In this document: piece by piece, positions 7,494-16,087 of the stretch
Layout of the letters: the number at the start of each line of letters is the position of its first letter
How positions within the stretch are numbered: the first letter of the stretch is position 1
Assembly: GCA_900547405.1 (NCBI GenBank)
Contig: URGL01000001.1
Coordinates: forward strand, 62,001-126,000
DNA from: an uncultured Eubacteriales bacterium
GTDB lineage: Bacteria; Bacillota; Clostridia; Oscillospirales; Oscillospiraceae
Reading direction: 5' to 3'
DNA: 64,000 bases
The notes under the pieces: model-generated
Database searches by the model: none
What the model was told of the DNA's origin: nothing
The model's input: only the letters and a program-made list of their open reading frames with translations
Translations under genes and position numbers: made by a program

Positions 7494-8875
7494 TGGGTTT
7501 CCTCCTTTTCCGGCAGCCGCAGCCGCACCAGTGTTCCCATTCCCAGGGTACTTTCGACTTCCAGTATTCCCCCGTGGGCATCGGCAATGGCCTTGACCAA
7601 AGACAGCCCCAGGCCGAAGCCGCCCCGCTGCTTGCTGCGGGAGGGGTCCGCCGTGTAGAAGGGCTCTGTCAGCTTGGAAATGGCTTCCGCCGGGATACCC
7701 ACGCCTTGGTCCTCCACCTCCAATGTGCTTCCCAGCAGCCGCAGATGTACGGTGCTCCCAGCCTGGGAGGCCTTTGCCGCATTCTCCACCAGGTTGCACA
7801 GAGCCGAGCACAGCAGATCCTCATCCCCCACTAGCAGTGCGTCATCCCTCTCAATTTCCAGACCGATGCCCCACTTTTCCAGGACTCCCCGGCACAGGCT
7901 CCGGGTGCGTTCTGTCAGCGCCTCCTTGTCTATGGGCCCTTGGTCCGGGGTCTCCTTCAGAGTCAGCAGCTTCAAAAGCTTCTGCACCAGCTTTTCTAAA
8001 AATTGAAGCTGATCGTCCACATCTGCCAGGATTTCCGCCTGGCGGTCTTCCGGCAAGCGGACCGTGCGCATGGTCTCTGCATTTAGCTGTAAGGAGGTCA
8101 TAGGGGTTTTGAATTCGTGAGTCACCGCCCGGAGGAAGCGCTGCTGGGCTTCGTTCTGCTCCGTCAGCTGGTCGATGTGGGTCTGCACTGCCTGAGCCAT
8201 ACGGTTGAAGTCCGCGGCCAGCAGCCCCACCTCGTCTTTCCGCTTCACCGGTGCCCGTTCCCCGTAGGCACCGTCGGCGATATGGGCAGCGGTTTTTTGA
8301 AGAGTACCCAGAGGTTTTAGGGCTCTGAAAAGGATCCAGGCCAGGAGCAGGACCCCCACAACCAGCGTGATGGCAGCGTTTTTGAGGAAGCCGCGGTAAA
8401 GCTGGGCCATCTGCTCCGCCTCCTGGGTCAGGTCTTCCGTGAGGTAGATTTGGTACTTCCCATCTCTCCCGTCAATGGACAGCGTGCCTGCGCACAGCGC
8501 GTAGGTCCGGGAACCGCCATACCCTGCGTTGCGGACACCAGAAGGAGGATCATAGGACAAGTCGATGAGCAACTCGCTGGCAGAACCGTAAATCAGCGCT
8601 CCGTCCAGCCGCAGATATGCTTCTCCGGAAACCTGCTGCTGGAAAAGTCTGCGCAAAAGGACCTCTCGCTGCTCCGGCGTTTGCGCATCGGGCAGCTTCC
8701 GTTCCGCCTGTTCCGTAAAAGCCGTCTCTACCCGCTGGAGCTCCGCTTTCAGGGCCTCCATGTGTACCTGATAGGTTTGGTCCCGCAGTCGGTCATACAT
8801 TACCTGAGAAAGAGCCAATACCAGCAGAGCCAGCAGCAGCCCGCAAAGGATCGTGATCTTCCACCTTAATTTCAT
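7490..8875 (-). CDS. Membrane sensor histidine kinase
   Basis: A 461-residue sensor kinase paired with the response regulator just upstream. Membrane segments at about 8-26 and 167-185 enclose an outside sensor region of about 140 residues. A HAMP linker follows (about 186-240). HisKA contains VTHEFKTPMTSL with phospho-acceptor His253. The HATPase domain has NLVENAAKAS (N box), VEDQGVGIP (G1) and GGFGLGLSLVKAI (G2). Both junctions in this operon are 4-bp ATGA overlaps, so the three proteins are made together. The signal sensed is not evident. Confidence 0.93.
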   Translation of the reverse strand: MKLRWKITILCGLLLALLVLALSQVMYDRLRDQTYQVHMEALKAELQRVETAFTEQAERKLPDAQTPEQREVLLRRLFQQQVSGEAYLRLDGALIYGSASELLIDLSYDPPSGVRNAGYGGSRTYALCAGTLSIDGRDGKYQIYLTEDLTQEAEQMAQLYRGFLKNAAITLVVGVLLLAWILFRALKPLGTLQKTAAHIADGAYGERAPVKRKDEVGLLAADFNRMAQAVQTHIDQLTEQNEAQQRFLRAVTHEFKTPMTSLQLNAETMRTVRLPEDRQAEILADVDDQLQFLEKLVQKLLKLLTLKETPDQGPIDKEALTERTRSLCRGVLEKWGIGLEIERDDALLVGDEDLLCSALCNLVENAAKASQAGSTVHLRLLGSTLEVEDQGVGIPAEAISKLTEPFYTADPSRSKQRGGFGLGLSLVKAIADAHGGILEVESTLGMGTLVRLRLPEKEETQ

Positions 8876-9537
8876 AGCTCCTCCAATCTGTAGCCGGTGC
8901 GGGGAATGGTGCGAATCTCCTCCGCTAAGTTCAGCTTTTTCCGCAGGTTGGCGATCCGCACATCCACCGTCCGCAGGTCCCCAAAATACTCATAGCCCCA
9001 TATTTCACTGAGGATCTGCTGCCGGGAGACGGTGCGGTTTTTGTTCTTCATGAGGACCATGAGCACATCGAATTCCATAGGCGGCAGGACAATGGTTTCC
9101 CCTCCCCGCCGCAGGACCCGGTTCTCCCCGTCCAGCTCCAGGTCCTTGAAGCGGTAGAGCTTATGGAGCTTTCCGCCGCGTTCCAGCACCTTCTCGATCC
9201 GCACCAGCAGGGCCGCCATACGGAAGGGCTTGGTGACGTAGTCCTCTGCCCCTTCCCGGAGACCCTGGATTTCGGACTGGGTGTCCGTCAGAGCCGTCAG
9301 GCAGATAACGGGGATGCCGTAGGACCGCAAAATAGGCAGCAAACCAAACCCATCCACCCCGGGGAGCATCATGTCAAGCAGGGCCAGGTCGAAACTGTGG
9401 TCCTGTTTCAGGCCATCCAATGCCTTGGCCCCATCATCGTAGTGGATAACAACATATCCGGCAAGCTCCAGATTCAGCGTCAGCGCCTTGGCGATAGCCT
9501 TGTCGTCCTCAACGATCAGGAGTCTGTTTTCTGCCAT
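8872..9537 (-). CDS. OmpR-family response regulator
   Basis: A 221-residue two-component response regulator. The receiver domain (about 4-118) has the acidic pair in VEDDKAI (10-12), the phospho-acceptor Asp55 in LLDMMLPG, CLTALTD, and the switch lysine in VTKPF. The OmpR-type winged helix occupies about 130-221, with ILSEIWGYEYFGDLRTVDVRIANLRKKL. ATG at 9537 is chosen: AAGGAGG lies 8 bases upstream, while an ATG 45 bases earlier has no such site. It is first in the operon with the kinase and the lipoprotein. Confidence 0.95.
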   Translation of the reverse strand: MAENRLLIVEDDKAIAKALTLNLELAGYVVIHYDDGAKALDGLKQDHSFDLALLDMMLPGVDGFGLLPILRSYGIPVICLTALTDTQSEIQGLREGAEDYVTKPFRMAALLVRIEKVLERGGKLHKLYRFKDLELDGENRVLRRGGETIVLPPMEFDVLMVLMKNKNRTVSRQQILSEIWGYEYFGDLRTVDVRIANLRKKLNLAEEIRTIPRTGYRLEEL

Positions 9538-9561
9538 ATCCTCGCCTCCTTTTGTGTCTTC

Positions 9562-9570
9562 ATTATAACA
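9562..9570 (-). promoter_or_regulatory. Extended -10 promoter of the two-component operon
   Basis: The minus strand reads TGTTATAAT, a perfect -10 with the TGn extension, 25 bp before the response-regulator start. No good -35 is seen, which is common for extended -10 promoters. Confidence 0.5.
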
Positions 9571-9615
9571 CGGATTTTGCAAAAGGGGGTTACGGCTTTG
9601 TTACCGCCTGGACCA

Positions 9616-9655
9616 CGCAAAACAGGCGGCACTCGCAAATGGAGTACCGCCTGTT
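9616..9655 (-). terminator. hydA: Terminator of the hydrogenase operon
   Basis: AACAGGCGG (9621-9629) pairs with CCGCCTGTT (9647-9655). The stem continues past one mismatch through ACTC/GAGT, leaving a short loop. On the minus strand it ends in TTTT. It lies 88 bp after the hydA stop. Confidence 0.65.
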
Positions 9656-9660
9656 GTAAC

Positions 9661-9740
9661 TTAGTGGTGCTTGCCGCAGCTCATCCGTCACGGCTGGGCC
9701 GCGGCACCTTCCCCGGCGGGGAAGGCTTGGGGTGGCAAAG
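9661..9740. repeat. Interspersed GC-rich hairpin repeat (copy 1)
   Basis: This segment holds GCTCATCCGTCACGGCTGGG, then CCTTCCCC (9707-9714) and its complement GGGGAAGG (9718-9725) around a 3-base loop. Similar wording (CGTCACG..., a C-rich/G-rich stem and GGGGGAAGGC) is found at 50805-50930. It codes for nothing evident and looks like a short intergenic repeat of the kind common in Oscillospiraceae. Confidence 0.5.
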
Positions 9741-9742
9741 GT

Positions 9743-11428
9743 TTATTCGTGGTTATGCAGCAGCTCGTGGGCCTTGCCCTTGAAATAGCCGTTGTAGAAG
9801 ACATCCATCAAGGGATTCTCGTCGGACTTGCGAATGATCCGATCCTTGTCGGCCTTGTAGAGGCCGGCGGCTCTTGCCGCCTTGTGTCTGGGACCGGCGG
9901 GGATGGGCTGACCGCCGCCCATGATACAGCCGCGGCGGCAGGCCATGACCTCGATCAGGTGGTATTCCTTTTCGCCGGACTTTACCTGCTCCATGACCTT
10001 CCGTGCGTTGGCAAGACCGGAAACCACGCAAATCTTCACATCCATGCCGTGATAGGGAATGGTAGCTTCCTTGATGCCCTCTTCGCCGCGGATACCGCAC
10101 TCGGCAATGGCGTTCATGGTGGCGGGGTCGTGGTCCTCGGCCAGGCGGCGGAGCACGGCCTCCGTCACGCCGCCGGTGACGCCGAAAATGACGCCGCCGC
10201 CGGAGCTCAGGCCGAAGGGCATATCGCAGGCTTCCGGCTCGATCTTATCAAAGGCAATGCCGAAGTTCTTGATCATCCGGGTCAGCTCGGTGGTGGTAAG
10301 GACAATGTCCGTATCCTGCTCGCCCTTGGTGAAGGAGTTGGGCCGCTTGGCCTCCATCTTCTTGGCAGTACAGGGCATAATGGACACCACAAAGGTCTTC
10401 TTCCCCTTTGCATGGGCGGGGTCCCGGTAATACTCTTTGATGACGGCGGAGAACATACCCTGAGGAGAGCGGCAGGTGGATACATTCTCCTTCATCTCCG
10501 GGAACTCGTTGTCCACGAACTTCACCCACGCGGGGCAGCAGGAGGTCAGCAGAGGCAGCTTACCGCCGTTTTTCACCCGGTCCAGGAACTCCGCGGACTC
10601 CTCCATGACTGTCAGGTCGGCGGTGTAGCTGGTGTCGAAAACCTCGTCGAAGCCCATGCTGTGCAGGGCTGCCACCACCTTGCCCATGGCGTTGGTACCG
10701 TTGGGCAGGCCAAAGGCATCGCCTACCGCCACCCGGACGGCGGGAGCGATCTGGGCCACGACCCGGACATTGGGATCGCCCAGAGCCTCGTACACCTCAT
10801 CCAGGTGGGTGCGAATGGTCAGTGCACCGGTGGGACAGTACACCCGGCACTGGCCGCAGCTGACGCATTGCGTCTGGCTCAGCTTTTTATTGAAGGCGGG
10901 GATCACCTCCGCATCGGTGCCACGGTGGGCAAAGCCCAGCACACCTACGCCCTGGATCTCGCTGCAAACACGGACGCAATTGCCGCAAAGGATACACTTG
11001 TTGGGATCCCGGACAATGGAGGGAGAGGAATAATCAATGGGCCTGAATTCCTTATAGTCCTCAAACCGGACCTCCCGGACACCCATCTTGTGGGCCAGAT
11101 CCTGGAGGACGCACTCGCCGGACTTCATGCAGGTGGTGCAGTCCCGGCAGTGGGCAGCCAGCAGGAGCTCAATAATGAGCTTGCGGTGACGGCGCAGCCG
11201 CTCGGTATGGGTATAGATGACCATACCGTCTCTTGGCTCTTCCGAGCAGGAGGCAAAGCACTGGCCCCGGTCGTTTTCCACCGTACACAGGCGGCAGGCA
11301 CCGAAGGTTGACAGGTCGGAATGGTAGCACAGGGTGGGCAGATCGATACCCGCCTTGCGAATGATGGTCAGGACGTTTTTCTCGTCGGTAAAGGTATATT
11401 TCTTTCCGTTAATCGTAATGGTTCCCAT
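9743..11428 (-). CDS. hydA: [FeFe] hydrogenase catalytic subunit HydA (NAD/ferredoxin type)
   Basis: A 561-residue [FeFe] hydrogenase that reduces protons or oxidises H2 in the cytoplasm. The N-terminal [2Fe-2S] domain has CYHSDLSTFGACRLC. Next is the His-ligated [4Fe-4S] motif HCRDCTTCMKSGEC. A two-[4Fe-4S] ferredoxin domain follows, with CILCGNCVRVC and CVSCGQCRVYC. The H-cluster motifs are all present: TSCCPAW, MPCTAKKME and MACRRGCIMGGGQP. It is shorter than Thermotoga HydA (about 645), lacking the C-terminal [2Fe-2S] extension. It lies 12 bp after hydB in the order hydC-hydB-hydA, as in electron-bifurcating enzymes that use NADH and reduced ferredoxin together. Bifurcation itself is inferred from gene content. 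Confidence 0.95.
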   Translation of the reverse strand: MGTITINGKKYTFTDEKNVLTIIRKAGIDLPTLCYHSDLSTFGACRLCTVENDRGQCFASCSEEPRDGMVIYTHTERLRRHRKLIIELLLAAHCRDCTTCMKSGECVLQDLAHKMGVREVRFEDYKEFRPIDYSSPSIVRDPNKCILCGNCVRVCSEIQGVGVLGFAHRGTDAEVIPAFNKKLSQTQCVSCGQCRVYCPTGALTIRTHLDEVYEALGDPNVRVVAQIAPAVRVAVGDAFGLPNGTNAMGKVVAALHSMGFDEVFDTSYTADLTVMEESAEFLDRVKNGGKLPLLTSCCPAWVKFVDNEFPEMKENVSTCRSPQGMFSAVIKEYYRDPAHAKGKKTFVVSIMPCTAKKMEAKRPNSFTKGEQDTDIVLTTTELTRMIKNFGIAFDKIEPEACDMPFGLSSGGGVIFGVTGGVTEAVLRRLAEDHDPATMNAIAECGIRGEEGIKEATIPYHGMDVKICVVSGLANARKVMEQVKSGEKEYHLIEVMACRRGCIMGGGQPIPAGPRHKAARAAGLYKADKDRIIRKSDENPLMDVFYNGYFKGKAHELLHNHE

Positions 11429-11440
11429 GATTGCCCCTCC

Positions 11441-13330
11441 TTACGCTTCTACATAAATGGCATCGAAGGCACAATTCTCCCTACAGGAGCCGCACTTGAT
11501 GCAGACGGTGGGATCGATATGATAGGGATTTTTCACCTTGCCGGAAATGGCGTTCACGGGGCAGTTCCGGGCGCACTTGCCGCAGCCCTTACAGAAGTCC
11601 GGATTGATGACGTACCGACGCAGGGCCGTACAGACCTTGGCCCGGCACTTCTTGTCCACAATGTGCTCGATATACTCATCCCGGAAGGTATTCAGGGTAG
11701 AGATCACAGGCAGGGGGGCGGACTTGCCCAGGCCGCACAGGGCCATGGTCTTGACCATGGTGGCCAGCTCCTCCAGCTTATCCAGATCTTCCAGTTCACC
11801 CTTGCCGGCTACGATCTTCTCCAGGATCTCCAGCATCCGCTTGGTGCCCTCCCGGCAGGGAACGCACTTGCCGCAGGACTCCCGCTGGGTGAAGGACATG
11901 AAGAACCGAGCGACCTCCACCATGCAGGTGTGCTCGTCCATGACCACCATGCCGCCGGAACCCACAATGGCATTGAATTTCTTCACGGAGTCAAAATCCA
12001 GAGGCTCATCCAAGTGCTTTTCCGTCAGGCAGCCGCCGGAGGGGCCGCCGATCTGGACCGCCTTAAAGGTGGAGCCGTTTTTCAGGCCGCCGCCGATGTC
12101 GAAAATAATTTCTCGCAGCGTGGAGCCCATAGGCACTTCGATCAGGCCCGTATTCTCGATGGCACCGGTGAGGGAGAAGGTCTTGGTGCCGGGGCTTCCG
12201 GCGGTACCAATGGAGCGATACCAGTCTGCACCCTGGAGAATGATCTTAGGAACATTGGCATAGGTTTCTACGTTATTGAGGACGGTGGGACGCTCCCACA
12301 GGCCCTTTTCTACGGTTCTCGGGGGCTTCACACGGGGCATACCGCGGTTGCCCTCAATAGAGGCGGTAAGAGCGGAGCCTTCACCGCACACGAAAGCACC
12401 GGCACCCCGGTTGATGTGCATATGGAAGGAAAAATCGCTGCCCAGGATGTGATCACCCAGCAGCCCCCGCTCCTCCAACAGGGCAATGGCATGGCGCAGA
12501 CGGGCAACAGACATGGGATACTCCGCACGGACGTAAATGTAGCCGTCGGAGGACCGGACGGCGTAGGCGGCGATCATCATGCCCTCGATCAGCTTAAAGG
12601 GATCGCCCTCCATAACGGAGCCGTCCATAAAGGCACCGGGATCGCCCTCGTCGCCGTTGCAGACCACATAGCGGATGGGATCCTTCTGCCGGGCTACCTG
12701 CTTCCACTTCTTACCGGCGGGGAAACCGCCGCCGCCACGGCCACGAAGGCCCGACTTGTCGATCTCTTCAATGATCTGGTCCCGGTCCATCTGGAACATG
12801 GCCTTCTCCAGGGCCTTGAAGCCGCCGGAGGCCAGATACTCATCCAGGGACTCCGCATCCAGCTTGCCGCAGTTCTCCAGAACGATGCGGGTCTGCTTGG
12901 CAATGAAGGGAATCTCCTCAGGCTGGACATACTTCTTTTCACCCTTGTGGTAGAGAAGCCGCTCAAGGACATTGTCGCCAAGGATGGTTTCTTCGTAGAT
13001 ATCCTTGCAGTCGTCGGGCTGGACCTTGACATACTGGACAGTTTTGCCGCCCTTCTGGATCCGGACCAGGGGGCCCAGCTCACAGAAGCCCTGGCAGCCG
13101 GTCTTGTGGACCCCCACCTTGGAGTCGTGGGCATCCTCGTCGTGAGGGGCAAACTCCAGCTGGACGGAAGGATCGTCGCCAATCAGATCCTTGAACAGCT
13201 GATAGATCTTATTGGAACCGGTAGCAATACAGCCGGTACCGGAGCAGACCAGCACCCGGCAATCATAGCCGTTCATTTCCGCAACGGCCTTTTCCCGCTC
13301 ACGGGACAGATCTTCTATATTCTGGATCAT
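11441..13330 (-). CDS. hydB: NuoF-like NADH-binding hydrogenase subunit HydB
   Basis: This 629-residue flavoprotein links NAD(H) to the hydrogenase. Residues about 25-120 form a thioredoxin-like [2Fe-2S] domain (CSGTGC, then HKTGCQGFCELGP). The NuoF core follows: GLRGRGGGGFPAGKKW for FMN and NADH, then VVCNGDEGDPGAFMD. An SLBB segment comes next, then the [4Fe-4S] site ESCGKCVPCREG. The C-terminus carries two more [4Fe-4S] motifs, CKGCGKCARNC and CIKCGSCRENC, the layout seen in bifurcating hydrogenases and NADP/ferredoxin enzymes. Its start overlaps the hydC stop by one base (TGATG), so the two are translationally coupled. Confidence 0.95.
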   Translation of the reverse strand: MIQNIEDLSREREKAVAEMNGYDCRVLVCSGTGCIATGSNKIYQLFKDLIGDDPSVQLEFAPHDEDAHDSKVGVHKTGCQGFCELGPLVRIQKGGKTVQYVKVQPDDCKDIYEETILGDNVLERLLYHKGEKKYVQPEEIPFIAKQTRIVLENCGKLDAESLDEYLASGGFKALEKAMFQMDRDQIIEEIDKSGLRGRGGGGFPAGKKWKQVARQKDPIRYVVCNGDEGDPGAFMDGSVMEGDPFKLIEGMMIAAYAVRSSDGYIYVRAEYPMSVARLRHAIALLEERGLLGDHILGSDFSFHMHINRGAGAFVCGEGSALTASIEGNRGMPRVKPPRTVEKGLWERPTVLNNVETYANVPKIILQGADWYRSIGTAGSPGTKTFSLTGAIENTGLIEVPMGSTLREIIFDIGGGLKNGSTFKAVQIGGPSGGCLTEKHLDEPLDFDSVKKFNAIVGSGGMVVMDEHTCMVEVARFFMSFTQRESCGKCVPCREGTKRMLEILEKIVAGKGELEDLDKLEELATMVKTMALCGLGKSAPLPVISTLNTFRDEYIEHIVDKKCRAKVCTALRRYVINPDFCKGCGKCARNCPVNAISGKVKNPYHIDPTVCIKCGSCRENCAFDAIYVEA

Positions 13331-13806
13331 CAGCCTTTACCTCTCAATTCCGCAATCAGGGCCAGAGCCTTTTCAGGGGTCATGGCCGGATGGACCTGCT
13401 CGTTTACCATCATGGTGGGGGCCAATCCGCAGGCACCCAAGCAGGATACGGTCTCCACGGTGAACATCATATCATCGGTGGTATGCTTCTTTTTGCTCAG
13501 GCCCAGCTCTTTCCAGAGGGCCTCCAGCACAGGGGTAGAGTGGCGCACATGGCAGGCCGTACCGTCGCAGACTTTGATAACGTATTTTCCCTTTGCCTCA
13601 AAGGAAAAGTTCTCGTAGAAGGTGGCAACGCTGTAGGCCTTGGTTTCGGTAATACCGATCTGTTTCGCAATGTAGGAGAGGAGCTCACCGGGCAGGTAGC
13701 GGTATTCCGCCTGAACGTCCTGCATGACGGGAATCAGTGCCTTGGGCTCTTTTCCGTAGCGGGCAATGATCTCGTCTGTCTTCCGGTAGTAGGATTCATC
13801 CAACAT
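13330..13806 (-). CDS. hydC: NuoE-like [2Fe-2S] hydrogenase subunit HydC
   Basis: A 158-residue thioredoxin-fold ferredoxin, equivalent to complex I NuoE. The four cluster cysteines lie in CDGTACH and in SCLGACGLAP. An N-terminal helical bundle (IIARYGKEPKALIPVMQDVQ) is typical. It passes electrons between HydB and HydA within the heterotrimer. AGGAGG lies upstream of the ATG. It is first in the operon, followed by hydB and hydA. Confidence 0.95.
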   Translation of the reverse strand: MLDESYYRKTDEIIARYGKEPKALIPVMQDVQAEYRYLPGELLSYIAKQIGITETKAYSVATFYENFSFEAKGKYVIKVCDGTACHVRHSTPVLEALWKELGLSKKKHTTDDMMFTVETVSCLGACGLAPTMMVNEQVHPAMTPEKALALIAELRGKG

Positions 13807-13838
13807 ATCAAATTCCTCCTTTTATGTAGGCATTTGAG

Positions 13839-13867
13839 ATTATAACAAACTTTACATTATTTCGCAA
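13839..13867 (-). promoter_or_regulatory. hydC: Promoter of the hydCBA operon
   Basis: On the minus strand TTGCGA (13862-13867) and TATAAT (13839-13844) are 17 bp apart, 33 bp before hydC. The surrounding 296-bp divergent gap is AT-rich. I looked for a Rex-type TTGTGA/TTGTTA dyad and found no convincing one. Confidence 0.6.
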
Positions 13868-14041
13868 CAACTGCATATTCGTTTTGTCTAACATGTATAA
13901 TCGAGTATTCTGCTTTTTGTATATTTCGTCCTATTTTTTATGGAGTTAGTGTATGCTAATTGCTTTTTCTCGGAGAATTCCGTATTTTTTGAGAGAATTT
14001 CACTTCTTTCCTCAAATTACGTCCAAGAATGGAAAAAGTAC

Positions 14042-14070
14042 TTGATTCTGTAAACCAGTTATGGTAAACT
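14042..14070 (+). promoter_or_regulatory. Promoter of the parvulin/C39-like lipoprotein gene
   Basis: TTGATT (14042-14047) and TAAACT (14065-14070) are spaced by exactly 17 bp, 33 bp before the ATG. An AAGGGTGA ribosome-binding site follows. Confidence 0.6.
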
Positions 14071-14102
14071 TATCCAAGATTAATTAAGAAGGGTGATCCC
14101 CC

Positions 14103-16040
14103 ATGAAACGAATCCTGTGTTTTCTGTTGGCTTGCAGCCTGCTGCTGGCTTGTCTTGCGGGCTGCTCGGAAAAAAAGGCAGACACCGCTGCTGAAACCTC
14201 TTCCCCCACCGAGGTCACAGCTTTTACCGCCCCGGACGGGAACCCGGAGGATGTGACCTGCAAGGGCGACTATTCCGGCGAGCCGGATGCCAAGCAGGTG
14301 GTGGCCCGCTGCGGCTCCGGAGCACTGACCTTAGGGACGCTGCAATCCCTCTATGCCCTGGAAGTGCTGGGATACCTGGGCGGAGACAACAGCGTTCTGC
14401 CGGATCCTTCCATCCCCTTCTCTCAGCAAAAATGCGATATTGACAACTCCGCAGCCACCTGGCAGCAATATTTCCTGGGCAAAGCCCTGTCCACCTGGCA
14501 CAGGGCCCAGGCTCTGTCCGTGGCTGCCGAAGTGGAGGGGCTGCCGGTAGAGGAAGCCTTCCAGCCGAATCTGGACAACTACGCGGAATACATGACCGGT
14601 ATGCCAGCCACCAAGTATATGTACCGCTATGAAAGCGGCTACAGCCCCAACACCATGCACCAGGCCTTTCTGGACAATTTGGAGGATCTGCTTTCCCAGC
14701 TGGCAAAAACCGCCGGTTTTGCCGACGCCGAGGCTCTGGCTGCCCAGGGGCTGCACACTACCATGGACGGCCTGCTGGAGGCCGCCAAGCTCTACAACTT
14801 CGGTTATATGTACCTGACCACCATGGAGGACTACCTGGTCCCCACTGAGGAAGAAGTGGACAGCTACTATCAGACATATCAAAGCCGCCTCTCTGTAACC
14901 GGCCGGTACGCCGATATCCGCCACATTCTCTCCGTTGTAAATTCCGGTGCCGACGAGGATAGCTGGAATGCGGCGGAAGAGGCCGCCAAAAAGGAGTTGT
15001 CTAAGTGGGCCGCCGCCTACAAGTCCGGCGAAGGAAGCTTCGGCCAGTTGGCCCACGACATCTCCCAGGATAAGGCATCTAACTTACAGGGTGGCCTTTA
15101 TTGGCACGTAAGGCAGGGAGAACTGATCTCCCCACTGGACGAATGGGTTTTTGACGAAGCACGGCAGCCGGGGGATACCACCGTCATCCGTTCGAATCTG
15201 GGAGTCCATATTCTCTACTACGTGGATGGAAATACCGAGACCTATGCCGCTGCCAAGAATGCGCTTACTCTTGGAAAGCTCCAGGAATTCGTGGACAAGT
15301 GCCTGGATCAGTATCCCATGGATGTATCCTACACCGACATCACTCTGGCGGAAGAGCCGGAAAGTGGCCTGGGTCTTTCCTATTCCGACATTCTTTATCC
15401 GGATATCGCCCATGAGCGGTTCCCGGAGGTGCCCCTCTACTTACAGCAGGACTACGGTGTCACCCGCTACGGCAACTACCCCCTGCGGACCTATGGCTGC
15501 GGCATTACCAGTCTCGCCATGCTCTCCAGCTACATGACGGATACGGAGCTGACACCGCCCATTCTGTGTGAGCGCTACGGCTCCTATTGCAGCGACTGGG
15601 GAACGGATTACACGATCTTCCGCAGAGAACCCCCCAATATGGGCTACTACCTCCGGGACCAGGTCTTCGACCCGGATGTGGCCCTGGCCGCCTTGGAAGA
15701 TGGGTATCCCCTGATCTCCTGTCAGATGAAAGGCTACTGGACCTCCAAGGGGCACTACATCGTGGTAGAAAAGATCGACGAGAAGGGTGTCCAGGTCCGG
15801 GACTCCAATATCTACAATTACCGCCGTGTACCGGCCCACATCACCGACCGACACACCTGGGACGCCGTGAAGGGTGCCAGCGTCTCTTACTGGATCTTTG
15901 AAAAAAAGCAGGTCCGTTCTGAGCTGTGCCAGCGCTGCGGCAATCCGGAGAACTATTCCGGTACCATTCTGACCGGCGACTACCTGTGTGAGCGCTGCTC
16001 CAAGGCGCTGGTGAGACGGAACTTCTATCTGAGCTTGTAA
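14103..16040 (+). CDS. Secreted lipoprotein with parvulin-like, C39-like peptidase and zinc-ribbon parts
   Basis: A 645-residue exported lipoprotein; MKRILCFLLACSLLLACLAGC ends in lipobox LAGC. Residues about 265-385 read like a PpiC-type peptidyl-prolyl isomerase: ADIRHILSVV, GSFGQLAHDISQDKASNLQGGLYWHV, and SNLGVHILYYVDG. Residues about 445-615 resemble a C39-like cysteine peptidase: YGCGITSLAML with Cys466, KGHYIVVEK with His551, and VRDSNIYNY with Asp567 complete a plausible triad. The last 30 residues hold a four-cysteine zinc ribbon (CQRCGNP...CERCSKAL), unusual outside the cell. The gene stands alone with its own promoter and terminator. A role in folding or trimming exported proteins is inference. 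Confidence 0.8.
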   Translation: MKRILCFLLACSLLLACLAGCSEKKADTAAETSSPTEVTAFTAPDGNPEDVTCKGDYSGEPDAKQVVARCGSGALTLGTLQSLYALEVLGYLGGDNSVLPDPSIPFSQQKCDIDNSAATWQQYFLGKALSTWHRAQALSVAAEVEGLPVEEAFQPNLDNYAEYMTGMPATKYMYRYESGYSPNTMHQAFLDNLEDLLSQLAKTAGFADAEALAAQGLHTTMDGLLEAAKLYNFGYMYLTTMEDYLVPTEEEVDSYYQTYQSRLSVTGRYADIRHILSVVNSGADEDSWNAAEEAAKKELSKWAAAYKSGEGSFGQLAHDISQDKASNLQGGLYWHVRQGELISPLDEWVFDEARQPGDTTVIRSNLGVHILYYVDGNTETYAAAKNALTLGKLQEFVDKCLDQYPMDVSYTDITLAEEPESGLGLSYSDILYPDIAHERFPEVPLYLQQDYGVTRYGNYPLRTYGCGITSLAMLSSYMTDTELTPPILCERYGSYCSDWGTDYTIFRREPPNMGYYLRDQVFDPDVALAALEDGYPLISCQMKGYWTSKGHYIVVEKIDEKGVQVRDSNIYNYRRVPAHITDRHTWDAVKGASVSYWIFEKKQVRSELCQRCGNPENYSGTILTGDYLCERCSKALVRRNFYLSL

Positions 16041-16046
16041 AAGGGT

Positions 16047-16087
16047 ATGCCCCTGTGCGAAATGCTTGTTCGCACAGGGGCATTTTT
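16047..16087. terminator. Strong bidirectional terminator
   Basis: A perfect 15-bp stem, 16047-16061 with 16069-16083, around a 7-base loop. It ends in TTTT on the plus strand and sits between convergent genes. Confidence 0.9.

Noticed and set aside
9671..13618. Two long plus-strand frames (546 and 765 codons)
   Set aside because: Antisense to hydA, hydB and hydC; no recognisable motif, rich in His/Gly as expected from reverse reading.
13807..14102. Rex operator in the hyd promoter
   Set aside because: TTATAACAAA and TTGCGAAATAA look suggestive, but no full TTGTGA/TCACAA-type dyad is present.
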